Shown here one piece after another: positions 28,213 to 37,153 of a stretch of 64,000 nt of DNA. Location of the stretch: NCBI GenBank assembly GCA_963706905.1, contig CAVPNY010000012.1:620001-684000 (forward strand), written 5' to 3'. The position numbers and the translations under genes are program-made. The DNA is from CAVPNY01 sp963706905. GTDB lineage: Bacteria > Chloroflexota > Anaerolineae > Anaerolineales > UBA4823. Below the pieces are notes generated by a model that was not told the DNA's origin, did no database searches, and saw only the letters and a list, made by a program, of their open reading frames with translations. Each line of letters begins with the position of its first letter. The stretch's first letter is position 1.

Positions 28213-28778
28213 AGGCAAGATACGGTGTTGAGACGGCCTTTGAAGAGGGTTGTGAACTGGTCAAGCGGTTCCTGCTCCTGGAGGTGAGCGATAACACCTT
28301 GCGCAAAGAAACGCAAACCTTTGGCCAGTTACAAGCTCACACTGAGCAAGCCTGGCAAGCCCAAAGCCAGGATGCGCAGTGCTTGCAGGAGCGCCAGCAA
28401 AGCGCAGTGGAGCGTCCCAGGCGTTTGTACGGCTCTCTGGATGGCACTCATGTCCCGATTGGGGAAGAGTGGCGGGAGTTGAAAACAGGCAGTTGGTATG
28501 AAGTTGAGAAGGTGCGCAATGCATGCGGCTCTGGGGTGGGGCAATGGGACGAATTGAAAGCCAGGCACATCAGTTATTACTGTGACATTGCCGAAGCCCA
28601 GGCGTTTGAGGCTTTACTGTGGGCTAGCGCGGTGCAGCGCAATGCAGATCTGGCTGCAGAGATCGTGTTTGTCGCCGATGGGGCCCCCTGGATTTGGAAC
28701 CTGGTGGAGTGTAACTTCCCCCAAGTATCATGCCAAATTGACTACCGAACTGGGACGAAATTATCGAATTGGCATTGA
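28213..28778 (+). pseudogene. Remnant of an ISKra4-like transposase
   Basis: The open part reads from about 28213 (GVETAFEEG) through a start-less frame to a stop at 28778. It has the segments LYGSLDGTHVPI (a D of the catalytic triad) and IVFVADGAPWIWNLVE, typical of ISKra4-type transposases. The N-terminus is missing, there is a stop in frame just upstream, and homology ends after the second catalytic region. No terminal repeats were found. The remnant lies directly upstream of the tRNA-Sec promoter. Confidence 0.7.
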
Positions 28779-28835
28779 TTTCGTATCGAAAGTGTGCAAA
28801 AAAATCAAACCATGAAAGCATATAATCAAGCCTGC

Positions 28836-28864
28836 TTTACACTCCTAGGACATGACGGTATAAT
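28836..28864 (+). promoter_or_regulatory. Promoter of the tRNA-Sec gene
   Basis: TTTACA and a perfect TATAAT are separated by 17 bases. The -10 box ends 44 bases before the tRNA. No gene start lies between them. Confidence 0.75.
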
Positions 28865-28908
28865 TCTTGAAGCAAGTTAACCGCCTTGGGGAAATAAATT
28901 CCTGAGAT

Positions 28909-29002
28909 GGGGGTGGTTGGGTCCCGGTGGGCTCCCCGGTCTTCAAAACCGGTGGCGGGTCGCGTTGCGGGCCGCGGTGGGTTCGACTCCCATCCACTCC
29001 CG
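28909..29002 (+). tRNA. selC: tRNA-Sec (anticodon UCA)
   Basis: The 94-base gene has an 8-bp acceptor stem (GGGGGTGG with CCACTCCC, one G-U), an anticodon arm CCGGT-CTTCAAA-ACCGG with anticodon TCA at 28943-28945, a long GC-rich extra arm, and a T arm with GGTTCGACTCC. The 8-bp acceptor, extended D arm and long variable arm are specific to bacterial tRNA-Sec. The CCA end is only partly encoded (CC). No selA, selB or selD gene and no credible selenoprotein gene is in the window. Confidence 0.92.
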
Positions 29003-29083
29003 CCTTGATTTTCACCGAGAGTATCTGCTAAGAGTGAAATATTTAAAACCGGTATTCAAGCGCCAATTAGAGTTAATCCATTC

Positions 29084-30313
29084 ATGACAATCCCTTACAC
29101 TACTAGTCTCCCTGTAGCTACTCCAGCCGATCCATTTTCTCCGATCATACGATCAATCTTCCGCATTGATGACGTCACCTGGGGAGATGAAAAAGGAGGC
29201 TATCTCGTCCGTTTTCGGGGAGAGCTCCTATTCGAACCAGACCAGGCTTATGATCGTTTGGTAAATGCCCTTTCCCCATTGAATGTGACCCCACTATTCC
29301 GCCAGGAAGAGGGCAAGCATGTAATTGTGCTGTTGAAAGGTATTCACCGGCCAACTCTATCGAACCCCCGAATTAATTTTGTGCTTTTCGGTTTGACTGT
29401 ACTGAGCATGCTTTTTGCTGGGACAATTTCGGAATATGCCGGCCCATTTACCACAAACTTTGGGCTAGTTTGGCCACACCTCCTACCAGCGCTCAAATTA
29501 GGAGCAGCTTTTACGGTGAGTCTATTGGCCATCCTGATGGCGCATGAATTTGGTCATTACCTCGCAGGGCGTTATCACCGATCGGCCGTCACGTTGCCTT
29601 ATTTCATCCCATTCCCATTCAGCCCCTTTGGGACCATGGGAGCATTTATCCAACTCAAAGAACCTCCAAAAAATAAACGCATTTTATTGGATATCGGCAT
29701 CGCTGGCCCTTTGGCGGGCTTTGTAGTTGTCATTCCAGTATTATTCATCGGGCTGTCCCTATCACAAATAGATCGGCTTCCATTAATCCTTCAATCTGGT
29801 CAAGGATTCAGCCTGGAGGGGAATTCAATCCTGTATTTACTGGCCAAATACATGGTGTTTGGTCAATGGTTACCAGATCCGGGAATCGCCGATAATTTCA
29901 ACACTTTCCTTTACTGGCTGCGTTACTTCTTTACAGGACAGCCAATTCCATTTGGTGGATATGATGTTATCTTGCACCCAGTGGCCTGGGCAGGATGGGC
30001 GGGATTGTTAATAACTGCTCTTAATCTCATCCCAGCCGGGCAACTGGACGGTGGTCACGTACTTTTTGTCCTCATTGGTAAAAAAGCACGGTTATTTTTA
30101 CCGTTCATTCTAATAGCGTTAGTCATACTGGGTACAGTCTGGTCCGGTTGGTGGTTGTGGGCATTTCTTATTTTCTTCTTAGGTCGGGTCTATGCAGAAC
30201 CACTCGACCAGATTACACCATTGGACACAAGACGAAAAGCGATCGCCATTATCGGTCTGCTCATCTTCCTGTTGGTTTTTACACCTATCCCCCTCAGTTA
30301 CTTCACCGGGTAA
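29084..30313 (+). CDS. Site-2 protease family (M50) intramembrane metalloprotease
   Basis: The 409-residue membrane protein has the zinc motif HEFGH at residues 154-158 in a membrane segment and the second ligand motif NLIPAGQLDGGH near residue 315. The first 90 residues form a soluble N-terminal domain before the first membrane segment. This layout fits the S2P-like group of plants and cyanobacteria (EGY type). Substrates may be membrane-anchored regulators, but none is evident nearby. It follows tRNA-Sec by 81 bases. Confidence 0.9.
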   Translation: MTIPYTTSLPVATPADPFSPIIRSIFRIDDVTWGDEKGGYLVRFRGELLFEPDQAYDRLVNALSPLNVTPLFRQEEGKHVIVLLKGIHRPTLSNPRINFVLFGLTVLSMLFAGTISEYAGPFTTNFGLVWPHLLPALKLGAAFTVSLLAILMAHEFGHYLAGRYHRSAVTLPYFIPFPFSPFGTMGAFIQLKEPPKNKRILLDIGIAGPLAGFVVVIPVLFIGLSLSQIDRLPLILQSGQGFSLEGNSILYLLAKYMVFGQWLPDPGIADNFNTFLYWLRYFFTGQPIPFGGYDVILHPVAWAGWAGLLITALNLIPAGQLDGGHVLFVLIGKKARLFLPFILIALVILGTVWSGWWLWAFLIFFLGRVYAEPLDQITPLDTRRKAIAIIGLLIFLLVFTPIPLSYFTG

Positions 30314-30322
30314 CCGCACTAT

Positions 30323-31303
30323 CTATGGTCGGGCTTCGGTCAACACCTCAACTCGGTTAATTGCCGGTCCCATACTGAAAACAGTCATCTCGAATGGCAT
30401 GGACTTTCCTGGTTCGAGGTTATTGGCTGCTTCCCACTTTCGCAACCCAACAACATTTCCTCCTTCGTCATATGCCACCACAGCCAGCCAGATCCGATTG
30501 GCTGGCTGACTTTTTTTCCCCAGGCTCAGTTTACCGCTAATTGTGGCTTGCCAACCTGAAGGAGATTTGTCAACATGTTCAACTTCAACTGTAAGTTTAA
30601 GATAACGATCATCTTCTGCAGTCACCGGGAGTGAAGTGATGATGGAAGCCTGGGGGATGATCTCCTGGTCAAACGGACCTAGGAAATAAATCGACAAAGG
30701 TATAGACTCTCCTTTCCGCAAGATATTTAATGGGGCGATCGCGAAACCCTCAGTAATCATCTTTCCTTCTAGTGAAAAAAGTGATAGTTGCGCCGAAAGA
30801 TTCTCAACAGAACGATTGTATGTGTTCTTCACCAACACCGTACACCACCTGCCTCCATCAGCGGATGGAAAACATTCAATTTGGTCGATTTGGAGAGGCA
30901 AAGGTGTTGGGGTTGGCATTATTGCTGGGATATTCTCTCCCACTGGGATGATCAGGTCTGTATCAACGGACAGAAAACGCGGATCTACATCAGGATTGGC
31001 GGCTTGCAACTCTTCAAGAGAAATCCCAAATTTTAGTGCCACCCCAAGCATCGTATCACCTTTCACGACTTTGTAAGTTATTGGTGTGGGGGTTGGTAAG
31101 GGGGCTGAGGTTGAGAGCAACAAAGGAGGAATAATGGTTCCCGATGCTGGACTAGGAGAGGGAGTCATATAGAGCGTAATTTCGAGAGTTGGAATCAACT
31201 CTTGGGTCGTGGTGATCGGCTCAGAAACACAACCTACCAATCCGTATAACATGATAAAAGTAACCACAGCAGCATGGAACTTGTTAGTCTTAGTTTCAGG
31301 CAT
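30323..31303 (-). CDS. LysM-domain lipoprotein
   Basis: The protein has a signal peptide ending in the lipobox LVGC (Cys at about residue 25), a Thr/Pro/Ser-rich linker, and one LysM domain at about residues 75-122 (YKVVKGDTMLGVALKFGISLEELQAANP, given by its ends). A beta-rich C-terminal half follows. LysM domains bind peptidoglycan or related glycans. The gene is convergent with the protease gene with nine bases between them and divergent from the TPR gene. Confidence 0.85.
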   Translation of the reverse strand: MPETKTNKFHAAVVTFIMLYGLVGCVSEPITTTQELIPTLEITLYMTPSPSPASGTIIPPLLLSTSAPLPTPTPITYKVVKGDTMLGVALKFGISLEELQAANPDVDPRFLSVDTDLIIPVGENIPAIMPTPTPLPLQIDQIECFPSADGGRWCTVLVKNTYNRSVENLSAQLSLFSLEGKMITEGFAIAPLNILRKGESIPLSIYFLGPFDQEIIPQASIITSLPVTAEDDRYLKLTVEVEHVDKSPSGWQATISGKLSLGKKSQPANRIWLAVVAYDEGGNVVGLRKWEAANNLEPGKSMPFEMTVFSMGPAINRVEVLTEARP

Positions 31304-31403
31304 TTCTAGATTATAACCTGCGACAACCTTACAGTTATAAAAGGAAAGCCTATGCGGCTTGTCGCCTAGATAGCCCTATGCTAAACTCACTGAAAGGGAT
31401 TCC

Positions 31404-33218
31404 ATGGCCCAGAATGTGATGCTGCAAGAAGCGTTGGATGCCATTGCCCATGGACAGAAGGAACGTGCCAGGGATTTATTAACACGCCTATTGCGAGCCG
31501 ACCAGTCGAATCCGGTTTATTGGATGTGGATGAGCGCGGTTGTCGAGACACCTAAGGAACGTATTTATTGCCTTCAGAACGTCTTGCGGTTAGATCCAAA
31601 CAACCAAGCTGCCCAGCTCGGCTTAGTGATTTATGGAGCCAATAAACCTGCCCTCGATCCACAAATGTTGCCCTTTGTTCCACGGAAGTGGTCAGTCGCA
31701 GAAGAAGAAGCTCTATTTCTTAAGCACTCTAACAGAACCAGGAATAAACGCAGGTTAGCAGCATATCTTGGAGCAGGTTTGCTGATCCTAATCATCATCC
31801 TGGTCGGGGTGTTTGGCTTCGGTTCACGCGCATCTCACCGAGCAATAGGAATTCAACTGACTATTACTCCACAATTCAACACTCCAACGCCGACCGCTAC
31901 CCTAAATCCGACTGCAACACCCAGGCCTCGCAAAACATCGATCGCGCCGGCAAGTCCAACTCCTCTCTGGATGCTGCTTAAATCGACCTACACACCCACT
32001 CCTTTATTTGTGGATACTCCACATCCAATAAGCGAAGCCTATCAGGCTGGTTTGAGGGCATTTGAGAGCGGGGATTTCGAATCAATGCTTCGATATATGG
32101 AACAGGCCGCACAGATTGAGCCGCAAGCAGCTGATCTCCATTTCTTTGTGGGAGAGGCTTACCGTGCCTTAGATAATCCCCTTCCGGCACTTGCAGCTTA
32201 TGAAAAATCCATCGAAGTAGACTCTTCCTTTGCTCCAGCATATGTTGGGCGCGCACGTATTAACCTGGGGATGGATCCATCCGCAAATGTTGAAGCTGAC
32301 TTGCAATTTGCAATCGATCTGGATCCGAATTTTACTGAAGCCTATCTGGAGCGCGCTGCATTGTATATCAATCAAGGGAAGTATGAGGCCGCATTAGCAG
32401 ACCTGAACGAAGTTGAATTGATGGCATCCAAATCCCCTTATCTCTACCTCTACCGGGCCCAGGCCTATCTGGCTTCTGGCGATATAGACCGGGCACTGGA
32501 GAATGCTCAAATAGCTTTTGACCTCGATCAAACTTCCTTACCAGCTTATCTTGTCCTCGGTCAAGCAAGCTTCCTGACTGGTAAGCCAGCCGAGGCAATT
32601 GATAAATTTAAGATTTATCTTCGTTATCAGCCAAAAGATTTTCTTGCCTGGTCGATGCTCGGTCAAGCACATTACGAGCAGGGTAAGGATTTCCCATCAG
32701 CATTAGCTGCCCTAAACCAGGCCCTGGAATTGGATCATGAATATTACCCTGCCCTGTTGTATCGCGGGTTAACCTATCTGGAACTGAAAGAAGGCCAGCT
32801 AGCGGTGAACGATCTCTTCAATGCTCGAAATCTCGATCGGACATCATTCTTAGCCAGCTTTGGATTAGGCCGGGGACTATTCATGACAGAACGCCTGGCG
32901 GATGCAACCAGCCAGATGACCGCCAGCCTCTCCTTAGCTACGGAGGAAACCGAAAAGGCACAGGTATATTACTGGCGAGCACTGGCAAGGGAATCAATGG
33001 GAGAACCCAGGCTGGCTGCCGAGGACTGGCTGGCATTGTTGGATCTGGATACTGAGTCTTTACCAGATGCCTGGTTAATGGCTGCTGAACAACATCTTAT
33101 CTTGCTCACGCCATCACCTACTCTCTCGCCCACCACCACTACTAAAACACCTACTTCGGTCAAAACTACCCCAACGCACCTCAACTTTGACGCTGACACA
33201 ACCAAAACCCAACTGTGA
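31404..33218 (+). CDS. Membrane-anchored TPR protein
   Basis: This 604-residue protein has an N-terminal TPR-like region (1-85), a single membrane segment at about 112-135, a Thr/Pro-rich spacer, then some eight TPR units between about 210 and 560, and a Ser/Thr/Pro-rich tail. TPR repeats are recognisable by the A-x3-Y and P-A-Y-x2-R patterns (PAYVGRARINLG, EAYLERAALYINQG). It probably acts as a protein-interaction scaffold outside the membrane. No enzymatic domain is visible. Confidence 0.82.
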   Translation: MAQNVMLQEALDAIAHGQKERARDLLTRLLRADQSNPVYWMWMSAVVETPKERIYCLQNVLRLDPNNQAAQLGLVIYGANKPALDPQMLPFVPRKWSVAEEEALFLKHSNRTRNKRRLAAYLGAGLLILIIILVGVFGFGSRASHRAIGIQLTITPQFNTPTPTATLNPTATPRPRKTSIAPASPTPLWMLLKSTYTPTPLFVDTPHPISEAYQAGLRAFESGDFESMLRYMEQAAQIEPQAADLHFFVGEAYRALDNPLPALAAYEKSIEVDSSFAPAYVGRARINLGMDPSANVEADLQFAIDLDPNFTEAYLERAALYINQGKYEAALADLNEVELMASKSPYLYLYRAQAYLASGDIDRALENAQIAFDLDQTSLPAYLVLGQASFLTGKPAEAIDKFKIYLRYQPKDFLAWSMLGQAHYEQGKDFPSALAALNQALELDHEYYPALLYRGLTYLELKEGQLAVNDLFNARNLDRTSFLASFGLGRGLFMTERLADATSQMTASLSLATEETEKAQVYYWRALARESMGEPRLAAEDWLALLDLDTESLPDAWLMAAEQHLILLTPSPTLSPTTTTKTPTSVKTTPTHLNFDADTTKTQL

Positions 33219-33306
33219 GACCAACTAACCCCCACTCCGACAAACGATATCGGCAGATATCCACTAAACTCCAACAAAAACACCAACATCCTGATATTAT
33301 TAATAC

Positions 33307-34944
33307 ATGGACAAACCAATAAGCGCACCATCTTCTGCTCTGGAGCGCAGTCTTAAGGATAGGTCTGCGCTTGATCAATTAAGCCATACCCTCACTACCA
33401 ACTTTGATCTGGAACAATTACTGGATGCACTCCATCACCAGTTGACTCAATTACTTGAGGTCGACAATTTTTACGTTGCCTTGCTTGCTCCTCAGCGCGA
33501 GGAGATCTGGTATCCAATGGCTATAAAGAATGGCCTGCGCCAGAATTGGCCACGCCGATCTTTAGCGGACCGACTCACAGATCGGGTTATCCTCACCGGG
33601 AAACCAATCCTGTTACCTCACCATGCTAACGACCGATTAAATCAAATTGGTCTTCCATCCAGCGAAGACACGCCATGTGCCTGGATAGGAGTGCCACTGA
33701 TTACATCAGAACAACCGATCGGATGCTTGGCACTATATTCAAACTCTCCTCAAACAGAATTCACCGAGGCAGATCTACATCTACTTGTCAGTATCTCTGG
33801 ACCAACGAGTATCGCGATCCAGGTCGCTCTCCGAAATATCCTGCTGACCAATGATGTTACTTATGGTCACGATCGTCTTGCAGTTGTCTTAAATTCGGTT
33901 GGAGAAGGTATCACTTTCATTGAGTATGATGGCCGGATTTCCCTGGCAAACCTAGCATTGGAAAATATCACCGGGTATTCACAGCAAGATTACCTTGGGA
34001 AGTCAATTAATGAGATGCCTGAGGCCGTCCTAAGCCATTTTGGACTTCCATTAAGCGAATCAAACGATATTGTCAACACCTTGAGAATACAGGGACAACA
34101 AACCAATAAAACCAGTATCCGCCTTGGAGAAAGAGCTCAAGAGAAATATCTAGAACGCACTGTTCACCCCGTAAAAGGCCAATCTGGCCAAGATATTGGA
34201 TGGTTGATCATATTACGGGATGTGAGTGAGGAACAGCGAGCCCGAAATAATCGGGATTTAATCAGCGAAACCCTGATCCACGATCTGCGATCACCTATCA
34301 GCGCGGTACTAAGTGCTCTGAATGTTGTAGAAGATTCCTTCGATGGAAATGATCCCACTGGGATTGTAAAACCATCACTTCAAATCGCAAGACGAAGTGC
34401 ACATAGGGCGTTAGCTATGATCGAATCTATGCTTGAATTTGCGCGATTTCAAGCCGGTGAGATCGAATTACATCTCACCCTCTGCAATCTTCACGAACTC
34501 GGTGAACAAGCCCTGGCAGAGTTTTCTCGTCAAGCCACAGAATATAAAATTACTCTTGTTAATGACATGCCTAAAGATCTGCCCGGTATTCGCGTCGACC
34601 AGGGAAAAATTATTCGTGTTCTAACCAATCTGATAGATAATGCAATAAAATTCACACCAGCTCAAGGCGCAATCCACATTCGCACAGAGATGATAGACGC
34701 CCAATATATGGAAGTACAAATCAGGGATACGGGGCCGGGGATCCCGGAAGATTATCTCGAGAAAATATTCGACCGGTTCAGTCAAGTGCCAACTCTGGCG
34801 GGAAGAAAACGCGGCTCCGGTCTTGGCTTGCCCTACTGCCGAATGGCTATTGAAGCCCATGGAGGTCGAATTTGGGCGGAATCGCACAAAGGTTCTGGCA
34901 GTATCTTCCATTTCACGTTGCCAATCGATAGGTCTGACTCTTGA
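33307..34944 (+). CDS. GAF-PAS sensor histidine kinase
   Basis: The 545-residue soluble kinase has a GAF domain at about 20-180, a PAS domain at about 190-305, a HisKA domain with phosphorylatable H325 (HDLRSPISAV), and an HATPase_c domain with the N box LTNLIDNAIKF and G boxes DTGPGIPED and GSGLGLPYC. There is no membrane segment, so it senses a cytoplasmic signal. No receiver gene follows directly; receivers lie at 39279 and 47270. Confidence 0.9.
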   Translation: MDKPISAPSSALERSLKDRSALDQLSHTLTTNFDLEQLLDALHHQLTQLLEVDNFYVALLAPQREEIWYPMAIKNGLRQNWPRRSLADRLTDRVILTGKPILLPHHANDRLNQIGLPSSEDTPCAWIGVPLITSEQPIGCLALYSNSPQTEFTEADLHLLVSISGPTSIAIQVALRNILLTNDVTYGHDRLAVVLNSVGEGITFIEYDGRISLANLALENITGYSQQDYLGKSINEMPEAVLSHFGLPLSESNDIVNTLRIQGQQTNKTSIRLGERAQEKYLERTVHPVKGQSGQDIGWLIILRDVSEEQRARNNRDLISETLIHDLRSPISAVLSALNVVEDSFDGNDPTGIVKPSLQIARRSAHRALAMIESMLEFARFQAGEIELHLTLCNLHELGEQALAEFSRQATEYKITLVNDMPKDLPGIRVDQGKIIRVLTNLIDNAIKFTPAQGAIHIRTEMIDAQYMEVQIRDTGPGIPEDYLEKIFDRFSQVPTLAGRKRGSGLGLPYCRMAIEAHGGRIWAESHKGSGSIFHFTLPIDRSDS

Positions 34945-34995
34945 TCAGCTTACATTTTGTTCCAGAATGTTAATGAATCTTTGACACACTAGGTC

Positions 34996-35024
34996 TTGTC
35001 ATGTCAGGTGAGGCGCGCTATAAT
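34996..35024 (+). promoter_or_regulatory. Promoter upstream of the FmdB-family gene
   Basis: TTGTCA and TATAAT are separated by 17 bases. The -10 box lies about 50 bases before the ATG at 35074, and GGAAGGAG is found in between. Confidence 0.65.
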
Positions 35025-35073
35025 GCCAGACTGGAAGGAGCTTAAGTGTTCCTACCAGCTTCTGAGGTGGTGA

Positions 35074-35361
35074 ATGCCAATTTATATTTACCAGTGCGAT
35101 AATTGTGGTGTCCGATTTGAACGACATCAGAATTTTAATGATGGTCCCTTGACTCGCTGCCCAGAGTGTTCTAAGAAGACCCTCAGGAAAATTTACACGC
35201 CTGTTGGAATTGTTTTTAAGGGATCTGGATTCTATGCAACCGACAACAGGTCTCCTTCAGGTAGCAACACATCGAATAAACCATTAAAAACTGAAGGGGA
35301 GGAAAAGGCCCCTAAAGTTAGTGAAGCACCGAAAGCAACCGAGACAACCTCTAAAGATTAG
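35074..35361 (+). CDS. FmdB-family zinc-ribbon protein
   Basis: The 95-residue protein starts with MPIYIYQCDNCG, has a second CPEC pair (residues about 29-32), and then the usual KIYTPVGIVFKGSGFY segment. A Lys/Glu/Ser-rich tail follows. The four cysteines form a zinc ribbon. FmdB proteins are named from a formamidase regulator, but their role is generally unknown. It ends at the strong terminator at 35406. Confidence 0.9.
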   Translation: MPIYIYQCDNCGVRFERHQNFNDGPLTRCPECSKKTLRKIYTPVGIVFKGSGFYATDNRSPSGSNTSNKPLKTEGEEKAPKVSEAPKATETTSKD

Positions 35362-35405
35362 ACCACCCGCACTTCCAGCCTATCAGATCTGTATATGAAA
35401 TTAAG

Positions 35406-35436
35406 GACGCCTCCTCTTGAGGAGGCGTCTTTTTTT
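35406..35436 (+). terminator. Intrinsic terminator after the FmdB gene
   Basis: An 11-base perfect stem (GACGCCTCCTC with GAGGAGGCGTC) is followed by seven T. This is a strong rho-independent terminator on the plus strand. Confidence 0.92.
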
Positions 35437-35533
35437 GTTACAATCGATCAATAAATATTAATGATATTTGAAAAAAAGCAACGGTTTTAGGAGGTACTGC
35501 CTTCGACCTAAACCTATCATGAAGACAATATAG

Positions 35534-35607
35534 CTCCTCGGCCAGGACTCGAACCTGGAACCTAGCGGTTAACAGCCGCCCGCTCTGCCGAATTGAGCTA
35601 CCGAGGA
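35534..35607 (-). tRNA. tRNA-Asn (anticodon GUU)
   Basis: The 74-base gene on the minus strand has acceptor arms TCCTCGG and CCGAGGA, a D arm with AGCTCAATTCGGCAGAGC, anticodon GTT (complement of 35571-35573) in the loop CTGTTAA, and the T loop GGTTCGAGTCC. CCA is not encoded. It is preceded by a consensus promoter at 35622-35650. Confidence 0.95.
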
Positions 35608-35621
35608 AGGTAGGCAGCAGG

Positions 35622-35650
35622 ATTATAAACACAAGCCAGAAGCATGTCAA
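35622..35650 (-). promoter_or_regulatory. Promoter of tRNA-Asn
   Basis: On the minus strand TTGACA and TATAAT are separated by exactly 17 bases, 15 bases before the tRNA 5' end. This is a full consensus housekeeping promoter. Confidence 0.85.
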
Positions 35651-35744
35651 GTCGGGCAAGTCTAGAATACGGTTTCGCACTGCGCTTGCGTGAGTATTAC
35701 TAAGTAAATAACAATCGGACTCAGTCCTTATTAATGAGGTATCT

Positions 35745-36575
35745 ATGGCACTCAAGGGCAATCTAAAAGAGTTCTCGCTTACTCAATTGCTGAATCTGAT
35801 CAGCCTATCAAATAAAACCGGCACCCTGATCGTTGAGGGAAGATCCGAAGCCGCAAGAGTGTTCTTTCGAGAAGGGAAGCTCGCCTATGCGCAATTTGAC
35901 CAGGAAGATAACAGCCTGGCGAGCATCCTCCATAAAACCAAAAGACTTTCCTCTGCTCAATTTCAGGGAATTAAGGAAAAGACCAGGGAAATGGGCGATA
36001 AGGAACTTGGATTATTATTAATCAACGCCAATTATTTCTCCCAACAAGATATTCTTGCGAGTCTACAATCTTATTTTACAGAAGTTCTTAACCGTCTATT
36101 CACTTGGATGGAAGGTATTTTTCAATTTGAATCCAATCTTACCCCTCCAGATGACCGGATAACGGTAAAAGTTGGTCTGGAGAACATTATCTTAGAAGGT
36201 TCACGGCAGCTCAAGGAATGGGAATACCTAAAAGATGAAATTCCTAGCCTTGAGATGGCAATTAAATTTGTTGAACGTCCTGGAACAAACCTGCGAAACA
36301 TCCATCTCACAAAAGAAGAATGGAAAGTAATCTCATTTGTCAATCCAAAAAATACAATGCGCCAGATTGCAAATGCCAATCACTTGAGCGAGTTCGAGAT
36401 CCGGAGAATCGTCTTCAGCCTATTACAGGCTGGCTTGATTGAGATTATCCGACCGGCAAGCGGACCACACCCCATCCCACCTTCTAATCGAGTAGTAGTT
36501 AACCCAACACCAGTCAATAAACAAGAACGCAAATCATTAATTGATCGAATAATTAGTCGAATACGTTCGCTATAA
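35745..36575 (+). CDS. DUF4388 domain protein
   Basis: The 276-residue protein has an N-terminal DUF4388 (PatA-like) domain at about 1-110, seen in KGNLKEFSLTQLLNLISLSNKTG and FFREGKLAYAQF, and a winged-helix-like region near 190-240 (LTKEEWKVISFVNP ... MRQIANANHLSEFEIRRIV). No membrane segment. DUF4388 proteins are found with response regulators and small GTPases. It is 17 bases before the small-GTPase gene, so a functional pair is likely. Confidence 0.85.
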   Translation: MALKGNLKEFSLTQLLNLISLSNKTGTLIVEGRSEAARVFFREGKLAYAQFDQEDNSLASILHKTKRLSSAQFQGIKEKTREMGDKELGLLLINANYFSQQDILASLQSYFTEVLNRLFTWMEGIFQFESNLTPPDDRITVKVGLENIILEGSRQLKEWEYLKDEIPSLEMAIKFVERPGTNLRNIHLTKEEWKVISFVNPKNTMRQIANANHLSEFEIRRIVFSLLQAGLIEIIRPASGPHPIPPSNRVVVNPTPVNKQERKSLIDRIISRIRSL

Positions 36576-36591
36576 TAGCACGAGAAATAGC

Positions 36592-37125
36592 ATGCAAACA
36601 GTAAAAATGGTAGTCACGGGGCCTTTCAATGCAGGTAAAACAGAGTTTATTCGCTCAGTTAGTGAAATTGATGTTGTATCGACGGAAAGGAAAATATCTA
36701 CAGAAGCAGAAAAGATCAAGAATACGACCACCGTTGCCATGGACTTTGGCAGGATAACCGTAGATAAGGAATTGGTTTTGTATCTTTTTGGTACTCCTGG
36801 TCAAAAACGATTCGATTTTATGTGGGAAATCCTTTCTGAAGGAATGCTTGGATTTGTTGTAATGGTTGATAGCACCCGACCCGAGTCTTTTCGTGAAGCG
36901 CGTCACATCCTGGAAACCTTCCGGGCTTACGCACCCACCCCATATGTTGTCGCGGCCAATAAACAAGACCGGAAGGAGGCCTGGGAAGTAGATGACATCC
37001 GGATTGCCTTGCGCCTGGATCCGAACATTAAGATGTTAAACTGCGTTGCCACCCAGAAAGAAAGTGTTAAATCTATATTGCTCGAGTTGCTTTACTCGAT
37101 CCTGTCCGAGATGGAAGTGAATTAG
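36592..37125 (+). CDS. Small Ras-like GTPase (CvnD/MglA-like)
   Basis: This 177-residue P-loop GTPase has G1 as GPFNAGKT, G3 as FGTPGQKRF and G4 as NKQD. Instead of the usual Asp, the G3 motif begins with Phe-Gly, as in the CvnD proteins of actinobacterial conservons. MglA-like GTPases act as polarity or signalling switches. There is no roadblock (MglB/CvnB) gene next to it; the DUF4388 partner upstream may take that role. That is inference. Confidence 0.88.
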   Translation: MQTVKMVVTGPFNAGKTEFIRSVSEIDVVSTERKISTEAEKIKNTTTVAMDFGRITVDKELVLYLFGTPGQKRFDFMWEILSEGMLGFVVMVDSTRPESFREARHILETFRAYAPTPYVVAANKQDRKEAWEVDDIRIALRLDPNIKMLNCVATQKESVKSILLELLYSILSEMEVN

Positions 37126-37153
37126 ATCTTATATAGAATCCGAGTTTTTTATT

